DNA of 32,384 bases from positions 1 through 32,384 of the forward strand of contig JAQQAR010000024.1 of the NCBI GenBank assembly GCA_028532765.1. Direction: 5' to 3'. The notes below the pieces were generated by a model. It had not been told where the DNA came from. It did not search any database and worked only from the letters and a program-made list of their open reading frames with translations. Below are positions 8,925 to 16,345 of the stretch, one piece after another. A program made the position numbers and the translations under genes. Position 1 is the first letter of the stretch; the number at the start of each line of letters is the position of its first letter. The stretch comes from Sphaerochaetaceae bacterium. GTDB lineage: Bacteria; Spirochaetota; Spirochaetia; Sphaerochaetales; Sphaerochaetaceae.

Positions 8925-9258
8925 CAAGTCTCCCCAAAGCTTTTGCTATCTTGCAGCTGGCTTCAAACTGGGTATCCTTGGTGGTAAAGATGGAGATATC
9001 CTCTTCCTTCGCTGCTTCCAGCATATCGGAAGGAACACTGCGGTTGTTGCAGATGACCAGCGCGCGAATGCCCGCCAGTGACGCGACAGCTACCGTATTC
9101 TTGTGGGCCTGAATGGTGACAAGGACACTCTCAGAGGGAGCATTCCCCATTACATCACTGAGCAGATCCCCACAATAGGCATCAGTAATTTCCCAGTTCT
9201 CCAATTCGCTATGTTCTGCTTTGAAGCCTTCCAAGGCTGCAAGGTCCTGTACATGCAT
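8908..9258 (-). CDS. DRTGG-domain protein
   Basis: A 116-residue single-domain protein of the DRTGG type, a small alpha/beta domain found between CBS domains and in phosphotransacetylases and often annotated as serine kinase of the HPr type although it lacks kinase motifs. Visible family features are YCGDLLSDVMGNAP (residues 28-41), the central VAVASLAGIRALVICN strand-helix-strand and the DISIFTTKDTQFEASCKIA ending. It starts directly after the stop of the CBS-HATPase gene with GGAGGAAAC as ribosome binding site. A ligand-sensing role is likely, but the ligand is unknown. Confidence 0.8.
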   Translation of the reverse strand: MHVQDLAALEGFKAEHSELENWEITDAYCGDLLSDVMGNAPSESVLVTIQAHKNTVAVASLAGIRALVICNNRSVPSDMLEAAKEEDISIFTTKDTQFEASCKIAKALGRLDAGTD

Positions 9259-10185
9259 TTATGTTTCCTCCTGATTTGGGTGCAATGCAATAACGCAGAC
9301 AACTGTTGTACCATTGAGCGTGCTCTCTATGGTAAAGTCATCCGCCACTGATCTGACATTGGGTAGTCCCATTCCGGCACCAAAGCCGAGGGAGCGTATC
9401 CATTCACTGGCGGTAGTCCAACCAGCGGTCATAGCCGATTCCACGTCGCTGATACCCGGTCCACTGTCACGTGCAGTGATCTGGATTGTTTGTGGGGAGT
9501 ACTCAGCGATCAACTCGCCACCATCGGAGTGTACCACAAGATTCATCTCAAGCTCATAGCTTGCGATTGCAGCGCGACGGATGACATGAGGGGCAATACC
9601 CGCACTCTTGAGTCGTTTCTTTATCTCGGTACTGGCATACCCTGCATTCTCAAAGTCATGCTTGAGAATGGAATAGGTGTGGATTTCCCCACTCATCTCC
9701 TCGCTGAGGCTGGTGGTGCGGGTTCTCTTCTCAAGGTCCTCAATCTCCCTGTTGATCTCCACCAACAAGGTACTGGTGATATCCCGGCTGGTGATCATTC
9801 CCACCAGTTCCTTATGTTTGTTCAAAACCGGGAATCGGTGGTAACTGAAACGGTCAAAGTAGCTGATTGCAAAAGAAATCGGCATATCATCCTCAAGGAC
9901 GATGAGATTGCGTGTCATGTGGTCCTGGGCTTTCTCATCGATATACCCCTTATCGAGTGCCTGGATGATGTCATCCATACTGACGATGCCGATAAGACGC
10001 TTACCGAGTACGATTGGCAGTCCGGTGACCTGCCTTTCCCTCATGATGTACTGTATTTCGCGCAGCGGTGTGTCCTTGGTAGCGGTGACCAGGTCCGTCG
10101 TCATGACATCCTTGATCTTCAGTTTGTAGATCAACTCCAGGATGACGTTTGGCGAATTATAGGTATTGATAGGTATCTCTTGCAT
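9259..10185 (-). CDS. CBS-pair protein with HATPase (anti-sigma kinase-like) domain
   Basis: A 308-residue cytoplasmic regulator. Residues about 15-135 form two CBS motifs (KIKDVMTTDLVTATKDTPL and the MTRNLIVLEDDMPISFAISYF repeat), which normally bind adenine nucleotides. Residues about 190-308 are a GHKL ATPase of the anti-sigma kinase kind with the N box ELEMNLVVH, G1 DSGPGIS and G2 GFGAGMGLPN. No dimerisation/phosphoacceptor His domain is seen, so it is not a classical histidine kinase. The open frame extends to a TTG at 10224, but the CBS similarity begins just after the ATG at 10185. That ATG has no ribosome binding site and a promoter ends six bases before it, so a leaderless mRNA is predicted. 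It heads the module with the DRTGG and PHP genes. Confidence 0.87.
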   Translation of the reverse strand: MQEIPINTYNSPNVILELIYKLKIKDVMTTDLVTATKDTPLREIQYIMRERQVTGLPIVLGKRLIGIVSMDDIIQALDKGYIDEKAQDHMTRNLIVLEDDMPISFAISYFDRFSYHRFPVLNKHKELVGMITSRDITSTLLVEINREIEDLEKRTRTTSLSEEMSGEIHTYSILKHDFENAGYASTEIKKRLKSAGIAPHVIRRAAIASYELEMNLVVHSDGGELIAEYSPQTIQITARDSGPGISDVESAMTAGWTTASEWIRSLGFGAGMGLPNVRSVADDFTIESTLNGTTVVCVIALHPNQEET

Positions 10186-10191
10186 AGGCAG

Positions 10192-10219
10192 AGTATACAA
10201 CAGCTTTCTTCCAGTGCAA
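10192..10219 (-). promoter_or_regulatory. Promoter of the CBS-DRTGG-PHP module
   Basis: TTGCAC (10219-10214), a 16-base spacer and TATACT (10197-10192) read leftward. Only six bases separate the -10 box from the ATG at 10185, which puts the expected transcription start at the start codon itself. Confidence 0.65.
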
Positions 10220-10289
10220 AGCAACTCGTTTTCTCTCTTTTCAGTTTTTCAGGTGCCGAACCTCTGGATATTTGCTATATTGGAGAGGT

Positions 10290-11021
10290 ATGAATGATAC
10301 TATGCGATTGGAACTTGTCTATGAGGACCACGATATTCTGGTGGTGAACAAACAGGCAAACCTGCCCACCGTACCGTTGAAGACAGACCCAAAGGACAAG
10401 CTGACATTGCTTGGCCTGGTGTCATTGTCTTTCCCGGAGGTGTTGGATGTCGGGGGCGTTAATACATGGGAGGGTGGTGTTTTGCACCGCTTGGATACTG
10501 CGACCAGTGGCCTGGTTGTCATTGCACGCACAAAAGAAGCCTATATCTCCCTGCAGGCTATCCAGAAAGCAGATCTCTTCTTCAAGGAGTATCATGCACT
10601 TTCTCATGTATACCAAGACACCACACGAGTTGGTTTTCCCCCCTATCCCTATGAAGATCCCTTTATGTATAAAGGCAGGGAAATCTCCATCGGAAGCCTC
10701 TTCAGGCGGTATGGAGAAAATCGGAAGGAAGTTCGTCCTGTACTCGCTGATAGTCCCCGTCATCTACTCGACAAGACAACCGGTACATGGTATCTCACCA
10801 AGGTATGGTACAGTGGGGCTGAGGGCGATTCCCAGAAGTTTACGTGTCGACTGAGCTCGGGGTTCCGTCACCAGGTTCGGGCTCATCTGGCTTGGTGTGG
10901 GTGGCCTATCGATGGCGATACGGTATACAAAGGGGCGGAGGCAGAGCATTTGGCTCTCAAGGCCGTGGCTGTGGAATTTCCCCACCCGGTAACAGCCCAA
11001 CCAATGGAAATAAGAATCTAA
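10290..11021 (+). CDS. RluA-family RNA pseudouridine synthase
   Basis: A 243-residue enzyme of the RluA/RluD family, which isomerises uridine to pseudouridine in rRNA or tRNA. The active-site motif HRLDTATSG, with the catalytic aspartate, is at about residues 68-76; DILVVNKQ near the start and FRHQVRAHLAWCGWPIDGD near residue 200 are the other family blocks. No S4 domain is present, as in RluA rather than RluC/D. The middle has an insert (about residues 115-160) with no clear counterpart. The ATG at 10290 lies close behind GGAGAGG; a second in-frame ATG at 10302 is possible. The target base cannot be deduced. Confidence 0.88.
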   Translation: MNDTMRLELVYEDHDILVVNKQANLPTVPLKTDPKDKLTLLGLVSLSFPEVLDVGGVNTWEGGVLHRLDTATSGLVVIARTKEAYISLQAIQKADLFFKEYHALSHVYQDTTRVGFPPYPYEDPFMYKGREISIGSLFRRYGENRKEVRPVLADSPRHLLDKTTGTWYLTKVWYSGAEGDSQKFTCRLSSGFRHQVRAHLAWCGWPIDGDTVYKGAEAEHLALKAVAVEFPHPVTAQPMEIRI

Positions 11022-11040
11022 TAGTGTAAGGAGTCATGGA

Positions 11041-12150
11041 ATGGCAGATCCTAGAGAAGAGAAGCTGGCAAAGCTTCTGGTGGAGTATTCAGTAAAACTA
11101 CAGAAGGGAGAATCCTGCTTGATCAATGCAGTGGATGTACCCACGAGCATGACTGAGGCCTTGATCAAGGCAGTCTATGATGCAGGTGGATATCCTGTAG
11201 TCAACATCTGGAACCAGAGAATTGAACGTGCGATGGTGGAAAACGCAAGCAAGGAGTCCTTGGAGGCTTGGGCTGATGTAGATACCTATCGGATGAAGCA
11301 GATGGACGCGTTCATCGGCATCAGGGGTATTGCCAATGTCCGAGAACTTGCAACCATACCTGCCCAGTCCAATCTGGCAAGTACGTACTACAATATCCCT
11401 GTTCATATGAAGACCCGTCTTCCCTACACAAAGTGGGTGGTACTCCGCTATCCGACCGAAATCATGGCAATGCAGGGTGGCATGGGAACAAGGGAGTTCG
11501 AGGATTTCTTCTACAAGGTGTGTACTGAAGTCGATTATGAGGCAATGGCAAGAGCGATGGCTGAAGCGAAAACCTTTTTGGATACTGTGGACCAGGTGCA
11601 TATCAAAGCACCAGGAACCGACTTGCAGTTCTCTGTGAAGGGAATGGGTTGGATACCCTGTGCAGGGGAGATGAATATCCCGGACGGGGAAATCTACTCT
11701 TGCCCAGTCAAGGATTCAGTGAATGGAACGATTGCCTACAACACTGCAAGTACCTATCACGGTCATCAGTTCAAGGATGTGCGATTCACTTTCAAGGATG
11801 GGAAAATTGTTGAGGCTCACAGTGATGACGATGCCTTGATCAATGAAATCCTTGACATCGATGAAGGGGCTCGTTACATCGGGGAGTTTGCACTTGGATG
11901 TAATCCAGGCATCATGAACCCCATGGATAATATCCTCTTTGACGAGAAAATCTATGGATCAATCCACTTTACCCCGGGTAATGCCTATGAAGATTGCGAC
12001 AATGGAAACAAGTCAGCAGTCCACTGGGATTTGGTTCAGATCCAGAGAGGTGAGTATGGTGGCGGAGAGATGTACTTCGATGGTGAGCTGGTCAGGAAGG
12101 ACGGTGTTTTTGTCCACCCGAAACTAACCTGCCTGAATCTTTCCCTCTAG
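11041..12150 (+). CDS. M29-family aminopeptidase (AmpS/PepS/aminopeptidase T)
   Basis: A 369-residue metallo-aminopeptidase of the M29 (thermophilic aminopeptidase) family, which removes N-terminal residues from peptides in the cytoplasm using two metal ions. The metal ligands of the family are visible: the glutamate in CAGEMNIPDGE (about 210-220), the glutamate in IGEFALGCNPG, the histidine in GSIHFTPG, the tyrosine in the following AYEDC and the HWD triad in AVHWDLVQI. The ATG is preceded by AAGGAG at 11028. It starts 19 bases after the pseudouridine synthase and is probably co-transcribed. A terminator hairpin follows at 12199. Confidence 0.93.
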   Translation: MADPREEKLAKLLVEYSVKLQKGESCLINAVDVPTSMTEALIKAVYDAGGYPVVNIWNQRIERAMVENASKESLEAWADVDTYRMKQMDAFIGIRGIANVRELATIPAQSNLASTYYNIPVHMKTRLPYTKWVVLRYPTEIMAMQGGMGTREFEDFFYKVCTEVDYEAMARAMAEAKTFLDTVDQVHIKAPGTDLQFSVKGMGWIPCAGEMNIPDGEIYSCPVKDSVNGTIAYNTASTYHGHQFKDVRFTFKDGKIVEAHSDDDALINEILDIDEGARYIGEFALGCNPGIMNPMDNILFDEKIYGSIHFTPGNAYEDCDNGNKSAVHWDLVQIQRGEYGGGEMYFDGELVRKDGVFVHPKLTCLNLSL

Positions 12151-12156
12151 GAGTGC

Positions 12157-12186
12157 TTGACAGTCTTAGGGATAATTCGCTATAAA
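12157..12186 (+). promoter_or_regulatory. Strong promoter before amt-PII
   Basis: A perfect -35 TTGACA (12157-12162), 18 bases and TATAAA (12181-12186). It begins only six bases past the aminopeptidase stop. Transcription would start near 12193, immediately before the first hairpin, so the amt message would have a leader of about 127 bases. No sigma-54 (GG-N10-GC type) site is seen. Confidence 0.75.
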
Positions 12187-12198
12187 GGGTCAAACGTC

Positions 12199-12230
12199 AA
12201 GGGCGATGTGGAGTAATCCGCATCGCCCTT
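12199..12230 (+). terminator. Terminator/attenuator hairpin 1
   Basis: A 14-pair stem (12199-12212 with 12217-12230, one G-U) closed by the tetraloop GTAA, followed by TTTCTTCGTTCT. It can end aminopeptidase transcripts, but because the promoter at 12157 starts RNA just upstream, it can also act as an attenuator for amt-PII. Confidence 0.75.
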
Positions 12231-12262
12231 TCTTCGTTCTGCTGTCCGTTGGGCAGGCGTAC

Positions 12263-12296
12263 AAGGGTGTACGGTGGATTACCATCGTGCACCCTT
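12263..12296 (+). promoter_or_regulatory. Second leader hairpin before amt-PII
   Basis: A 15-pair stem (12263-12277 with 12282-12296, two G-U wobbles) with loop ATTA. A run of five T follows at 12302, just before the AGGGGG ribosome binding site. It begins with AAGGG and ends in CCCTT like hairpin 1, so the two have the same form. It may terminate transcription or mask the ribosome binding site. Confidence 0.6.
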
Positions 12297-12319
12297 TCGG
12301 CATTTTTAGGGGGTAGCGT

Positions 12320-13993
12320 ATGTTCGTATCGGTAGACACCTTGTGGGTGTTGTTGGGTGCTGTGTTGGTGTTTTTCATGCAGGCTGGATTTGCCATGGTT
12401 GAGACTGGTTTCACCAGGGCAAAGAATGCAGGAAACATCATCATGAAGAACCTGATGGACTTCAGTCTGGGAAGTGCGGTGTTCTGGATTCTGGGATTCT
12501 CGTTGATGTTCGGGGGAAGCAATCCCTTTATAGGGTCCCTTGATCTGTTTGTCCGTGGCTCATACGACTCAACCATCCCCACCTCTGCATTCCTGATATT
12601 CCAGACGGTATTCTGTGCAACGGCGGCCACCATTGTAAGTGGTGCAATGGCAGAGCGGACCAAGTTTTCCTCCTACTGCCTGTATTCAATTGTGATCAGT
12701 GCAGTAATCTACCCGATCAGCGGACACTGGATCTGGGGAGGTGGCTGGCTATCAACCCTGGGATTCCACGATTTTGCAGGTTCTACCGCTGTGCATATGG
12801 TTGGTGGGGTTGCAGCATTCTGGGGAGCAAAGATCATCGGGGCAAGGATTGACAAGTATGATGAGAAGGGTAATGCAAAGGCAATCCCAGGGCATAGCTT
12901 GACCCTTGGAGCACTCGGGGTGTTCATTCTCTGGTTCTGTTGGTTTGGCTTCAATGGTGGTTCCTCCCTCTCTCTCACCGGTGATGAGGCAATTGTCTCC
13001 ACATCTACCATCATGGTAACCACGAACCTCGCTGCAGCTTTTGCAGCTACTGCTACCATGGTTCTGACCTGGGTTCGGTACAAGAAACCGGATGTTTCCA
13101 TGACACTCAATGGAGCCCTCGCAGGTTTGGTTGGCATTACCGCAGGTTGTGATGCAGTCTCCCCTGTAGGTGCTGCGCTTATCGGAATCATCAGCGGAAT
13201 TGTGGTTGTGTTCTCTGTCGAATTCTTTGAGAAAGTGGTACACATTGATGATCCGGTTGGGGCCATCTCTGTACACGGGGTCTGTGGTGCGCTGGGTACT
13301 ATACTCACCGGGTTGTTCGCGCTTGATGGTGGACTTTTCTATGGTGGGGGCCTTGGCTTACTAGGCATCCAGAGTGTTGGTGTTCTCTCTGTGATGCTGT
13401 GGGTATCCCTGACCATGGGATTGGTATTTTTCTTAATCAAGAAGACCGTCGGACTCAGAGTCAGTAGGGAAGAGGAGATTGCAGGCTTGGACCTCGAGGA
13501 ACATGGCCTTGCATCCAGCTATGCTGACTTTATGCCGATTGTAGCTGGATTCAAGCCGGCAGCATCCATCGATGAGGCAATCCCAGTGGTAAACAAAGTC
13601 CCACCTGCTTCTACCCCTTCACGTGATGCAGAGATGTACAAGGTGGTCATTGTCAGTCGCCAGAGCAAGTTCAATACGCTCAAGGAAGCCTTGAATGATA
13701 TCGGGGTCATGGGAATGACGCTTACCCAGGTGATGGGCTGTGGAATGCAGAAAGGTCAGAAGGAGTACTACCGTGGGGTGCCCGTCTCTCCGACCTTGCT
13801 TCCGAAGATGCAGGTTGAGACGGTGGTAAGCAAGGTTCCTGTACGGACGGTGATTGAAACGGCAAAGAAAGCCCTATATACCGGACATGTTGGAGATGGC
13901 AAGATCTTTGTGTACACGGTTGATAATGTCGTCAAGGTACGTACCGGTGAGGAAGGGTACGATGCACTGCAGGATGAAGTGGTTCCCGAATAA
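12320..13993 (+). CDS. Ammonium channel (Amt) fused to a PII signalling domain
   Basis: A 557-residue protein. Residues 1 to about 400 form an Amt/Rh ammonium channel with about eleven membrane helices; the pore twin histidines are H159 (STAVHMVGG) and H319 (ISVHGVCG). After a linker of about 40 residues, residues 439-557 are a complete PII (GlnB/GlnK) domain: a T-loop from GCGMQKGQ to LLPK, a B-loop with GHVGDGKIFVY and a C-loop with VRTGEEG. In stand-alone systems PII binds ATP, ADP and 2-oxoglutarate and plugs the channel through T-loop Arg47. That YRG arginine is kept here, as is the Gln that helps bind 2-oxoglutarate. The uridylylated Tyr51 is replaced by Val, so control by GlnD is not expected. 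The ATG follows AGGGGG. Confidence 0.95.
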   Translation: MFVSVDTLWVLLGAVLVFFMQAGFAMVETGFTRAKNAGNIIMKNLMDFSLGSAVFWILGFSLMFGGSNPFIGSLDLFVRGSYDSTIPTSAFLIFQTVFCATAATIVSGAMAERTKFSSYCLYSIVISAVIYPISGHWIWGGGWLSTLGFHDFAGSTAVHMVGGVAAFWGAKIIGARIDKYDEKGNAKAIPGHSLTLGALGVFILWFCWFGFNGGSSLSLTGDEAIVSTSTIMVTTNLAAAFAATATMVLTWVRYKKPDVSMTLNGALAGLVGITAGCDAVSPVGAALIGIISGIVVVFSVEFFEKVVHIDDPVGAISVHGVCGALGTILTGLFALDGGLFYGGGLGLLGIQSVGVLSVMLWVSLTMGLVFFLIKKTVGLRVSREEEIAGLDLEEHGLASSYADFMPIVAGFKPAASIDEAIPVVNKVPPASTPSRDAEMYKVVIVSRQSKFNTLKEALNDIGVMGMTLTQVMGCGMQKGQKEYYRGVPVSPTLLPKMQVETVVSKVPVRTVIETAKKALYTGHVGDGKIFVYTVDNVVKVRTGEEGYDALQDEVVPE

Positions 13994-14012
13994 CATTCAA
14001 TGCGGTACATGA

Positions 14013-14039
14013 AGAAACGCACCATTTTGGTGCGTTTCT
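14013..14039. terminator. Terminator between amt-PII and purU
   Basis: An 11-pair stem (14013-14023 with 14029-14039) with loop ATTTT lies between the two convergent genes. On the plus strand it runs into CCTTCTCTT, on the minus strand into TCATG, so it serves amt-PII best and may also stop purU transcripts. Confidence 0.75.
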
Positions 14040-14063
14040 CCTTCTCTTAATAGAGTAGTATTT

Positions 14064-14936
14064 CTATTGTTCTGAGCTAAAGACGATTGTACGGTTCTTG
14101 AAGATGATGATTCGGCTTTCCAGATGTGCTTGCACCCCTTTGGCCAGGACTCTTCTTTCCACATCCTTGCCCACATCCCTGAGGCCGGCTGGTCCCTGTT
14201 CGTGGTTTACTCTCACCACATCCTGCTCGATGATCGGACCTTGATCCAGGTCCTCACTGGCATAGTGTGCGGTTGCCCCGATCATTTTCACTCCACGCTC
14301 ATATGCCCTGCGATAGGGATTTGCCCCTTGGAAGGCGGGAAGGAAGCCATGATGGATGTTGATGATCTTTCCCTGCCATTCATCGATAAAGTCAGAAGAG
14401 AGAATCTGCATATAACGGGCAAGTACGACTACATCAACATCAAAACGCTTGAGCAATGTACGTACCTTCATCTCTTGTTCTGCCTTGGTCTCTGGAGTGA
14501 CCGGTAGATAGTAGAAAGGGATCCTGAACTGATTGGCAATGATCTCCAGGTCGGGGTGATTGCTGATGATCAAGGGAATATCACACTGGAGATCCCCTTC
14601 ATCCTTCCTGGCGATAAGATCGTAGAGACAGTGGCTGGTCTTGCTCACCAAGATGGCCATTCTGGAGCGATAGTCGCTGTAGTGACACTCCCAAGAGAGA
14701 TTGTACTCTTCGGCAAAGACTGAGAAATCCTCTTCCAGCTGCTTGCGGGTGGTTTTCAGGTCGGCCATATCCAGTTCGATACGCATGAAATACCGCCCCT
14801 CGGTGTTGTCGGTATGTTGCTGACAATGCAGGATGTTGTAGGAACGCTGGTAGAACCAGGTTGAAGTTGCGCTCAGTATGCCCTTACGATCCTCACACTG
14901 GATGAGGAAGATGATTTTCTTCTGTTTGCTCGCCAT
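14064..14936 (-). CDS. purU: Formyltetrahydrofolate deformylase
   Basis: PurU hydrolyses 10-formyltetrahydrofolate to formate and tetrahydrofolate, balancing one-carbon pools and supplying formate for the PurT route of purine synthesis. At 290 residues it has the family length: an N-terminal ACT domain (IFLIQCEDRKGILSATS, about 9-90) and a C-terminal formyltransferase-fold domain with NIHHGFLPAF (about residue 195) and TAHYASEDLDQGPII (about 222), which hold the catalytic Asn, His and Asp. The ACT domain is the usual site of glycine/methionine control. It is the last gene of the leftward operon, 12 bases after xseB, with AAAGG before its ATG. Pairing with xseA/B has no obvious metabolic reason. 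Confidence 0.95.
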   Translation of the reverse strand: MASKQKKIIFLIQCEDRKGILSATSTWFYQRSYNILHCQQHTDNTEGRYFMRIELDMADLKTTRKQLEEDFSVFAEEYNLSWECHYSDYRSRMAILVSKTSHCLYDLIARKDEGDLQCDIPLIISNHPDLEIIANQFRIPFYYLPVTPETKAEQEMKVRTLLKRFDVDVVVLARYMQILSSDFIDEWQGKIINIHHGFLPAFQGANPYRRAYERGVKMIGATAHYASEDLDQGPIIEQDVVRVNHEQGPAGLRDVGKDVERRVLAKGVQAHLESRIIIFKNRTIVFSSEQ

Positions 14937-14948
14937 GTATGTCTGCCT

Positions 14949-15158
14949 TTATTCGAGTACTGTTGTTTCTGCTTCCGTTAGGTCCTCTGAGAGAATGACC
15001 TCTACTTTGCGTTTGGCCTCAGAGAGTGTGTTCTCCAGTGCCTTGGATAGGCGCATGCCTTCCTCGAACAAGGAAAGACTCTCCTCAAGAGAAGTCTCCA
15101 TCTGGTTGAGTTTCTGAGCTATTTCCTCGATTCTTTTAACATCCGATTCAAAACTCAT
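14949..15158 (-). CDS. xseB: Exodeoxyribonuclease VII small subunit
   Basis: A 69-residue, all-helical protein matching XseB, several copies of which surround one XseA to form exonuclease VII. Family residues are visible in ETSLEESLSLFEEGMRLSKA. Its ATG lies two bases after the xseA stop, and its AAGGAG overlaps the end of xseA, so the two subunits are translated in step. The C-terminus (TEAETTVLE) is acidic and variable, as in the family. Confidence 0.95.
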   Translation of the reverse strand: MSFESDVKRIEEIAQKLNQMETSLEESLSLFEEGMRLSKALENTLSEAKRKVEVILSEDLTEAETTVLE

Positions 15159-15160
15159 CT

Positions 15161-16345
15161 TTACTCCTTTATCTGTGCTGTTCGCTTGCCATCAACGAAT
15201 GTCAGACGCACGACTTCCCCGATTGTTGCCTGTTCCTTGCTCTTGATGAGCGTTCCACTCTCGCTTTGGACCGCTGCATAGCCTCGCGCTAGTATAGCAA
15301 GGGGAGAAAGGGCTTGCAACTCTCTTGCCGCTGATTCATATCGTGCTTGGGTCTCCCGTACTTTTTGCTGGCCGGCATTGATGAGATTCTGGCTGGCGTT
15401 GGCCAGCAGGTACTCTCGATTATCTATGATCGCATGAATCTGCCTTGCATCAAACTTGCCTAGTTGGTGGGTGGCAAGGGTAAGGCGATACTGCATGGCT
15501 TTCTGCATCTCTGCCTGCAGAGATTTCAGGTTCTGTCGCAAATCGAGGTATCCCTGGCTTACCAGCTCAGCTGCAGCAGAAGGGGTAGGGGCTCTCAGGT
15601 CTGCAACATAGTCAGAGAGCGCCCAGTCTATCTCATGTCCTACTGCACTGATGATGGGTATCTCTGATTCATGCATTGCCTCAAGTACTACTTCCTCACT
15701 GAAGGGAAGCAGATCTTCCAGGGAACCACCTCCTCGTCCAACGATCAAGACATCACAGAGAAGGAGGCTGTTTGCCTGCATGATGCGATTGGCAATTGAA
15801 GGAGCACTGCTCTCACCCTGTACAACTGCAGGAAGAACCAGGACATCAAGAGATGGGGAGCGACGGTTCAGTACGTTGAGAATGTCCTGAAGGGCAGCCC
15901 CTGTTGCACTGGTTACCACGCCTACGCGATGGGGCTGGCTGGGAATGGGCTTTTTCAATGATTCATCGAAGTACCCCTTGCTTGCGTACAGTCTCTTGCG
16001 TGCCTCAAGCAGAGCAAGGATCTCTCCCTGTCCTGCCTTCTCCATGCTCTCACACTTGATCTGGTACGTTCCTCTAGCCCCATATACGTCCAGATTGCCG
16101 GTTACCGTGACCTTGTCGCCTTCAGATGGGGTGAAATCGACCTTCCAGGTACTGCCCTTGAACATAACTGCGCTGATCTGGGCGTTTGCATCCTTGAGGG
16201 TGAAGAACCAATGACCGGTTGATGAAGGGCGGAAGTTTGAAATTTCCCCGGTGACCTTCAATCCATAGAAACCTTCCTCGAGTGTCCGCTTGATCAGACT
16301 TGTCAGCTCACTGACCGTCAAATCAGTGTGAAACAGTTCATGCAT
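15161..16345 (-). CDS. xseA: Exodeoxyribonuclease VII large subunit
   Basis: The catalytic subunit of exonuclease VII, which cuts single-stranded DNA from both ends and helps in mismatch and cross-link repair. The 394-residue protein begins with an OB-fold DNA-binding domain (VSELTSLIKRTLEEGFYGLKVTGEISNFR is split here as VSELTSLIK and VTGEISNFR, residues 10-42), followed by the nuclease domain with GVVTSATGAALQDI, VGRGGGSLEDL (about 200) and SAVGHEIDWALSDYVAD, and a long helical C-terminus for XseB binding. I start it at the ATG at 16345, where the OB fold begins and AAGGA lies upstream; longer starts lack family support. It overlaps the membrane protein gene by 8 bases. Confidence 0.95.
   Translation of the reverse strand: MHELFHTDLTVSELTSLIKRTLEEGFYGLKVTGEISNFRPSSTGHWFFTLKDANAQISAVMFKGSTWKVDFTPSEGDKVTVTGNLDVYGARGTYQIKCESMEKAGQGEILALLEARKRLYASKGYFDESLKKPIPSQPHRVGVVTSATGAALQDILNVLNRRSPSLDVLVLPAVVQGESSAPSIANRIMQANSLLLCDVLIVGRGGGSLEDLLPFSEEVVLEAMHESEIPIISAVGHEIDWALSDYVADLRAPTPSAAAELVSQGYLDLRQNLKSLQAEMQKAMQYRLTLATHQLGKFDARQIHAIIDNREYLLANASQNLINAGQQKVRETQARYESAARELQALSPLAILARGYAAVQSESGTLIKSKEQATIGEVVRLTFVDGKRTAQIKE

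Noticed and set aside
9259-10185. Histidine kinase
   Set aside because: The GHKL domain is present but there is no phosphoacceptor His domain or response regulator; CBS plus anti-sigma-like ATPase describes it better.
12199-12296. ANTAR-type tandem hairpin antitermination site
   Set aside because: ANTAR targets have two hairpins with six-base loops carrying A at position 1 and G at position 4. Here the loops are tetraloops (GTAA, ATTA) and forced hexaloops do not fit.
12709-13308. Long minus-strand open frames opposite amt-PII
   Set aside because: They are shadows of a long, well-conserved channel gene; no ribosome binding site or family features.
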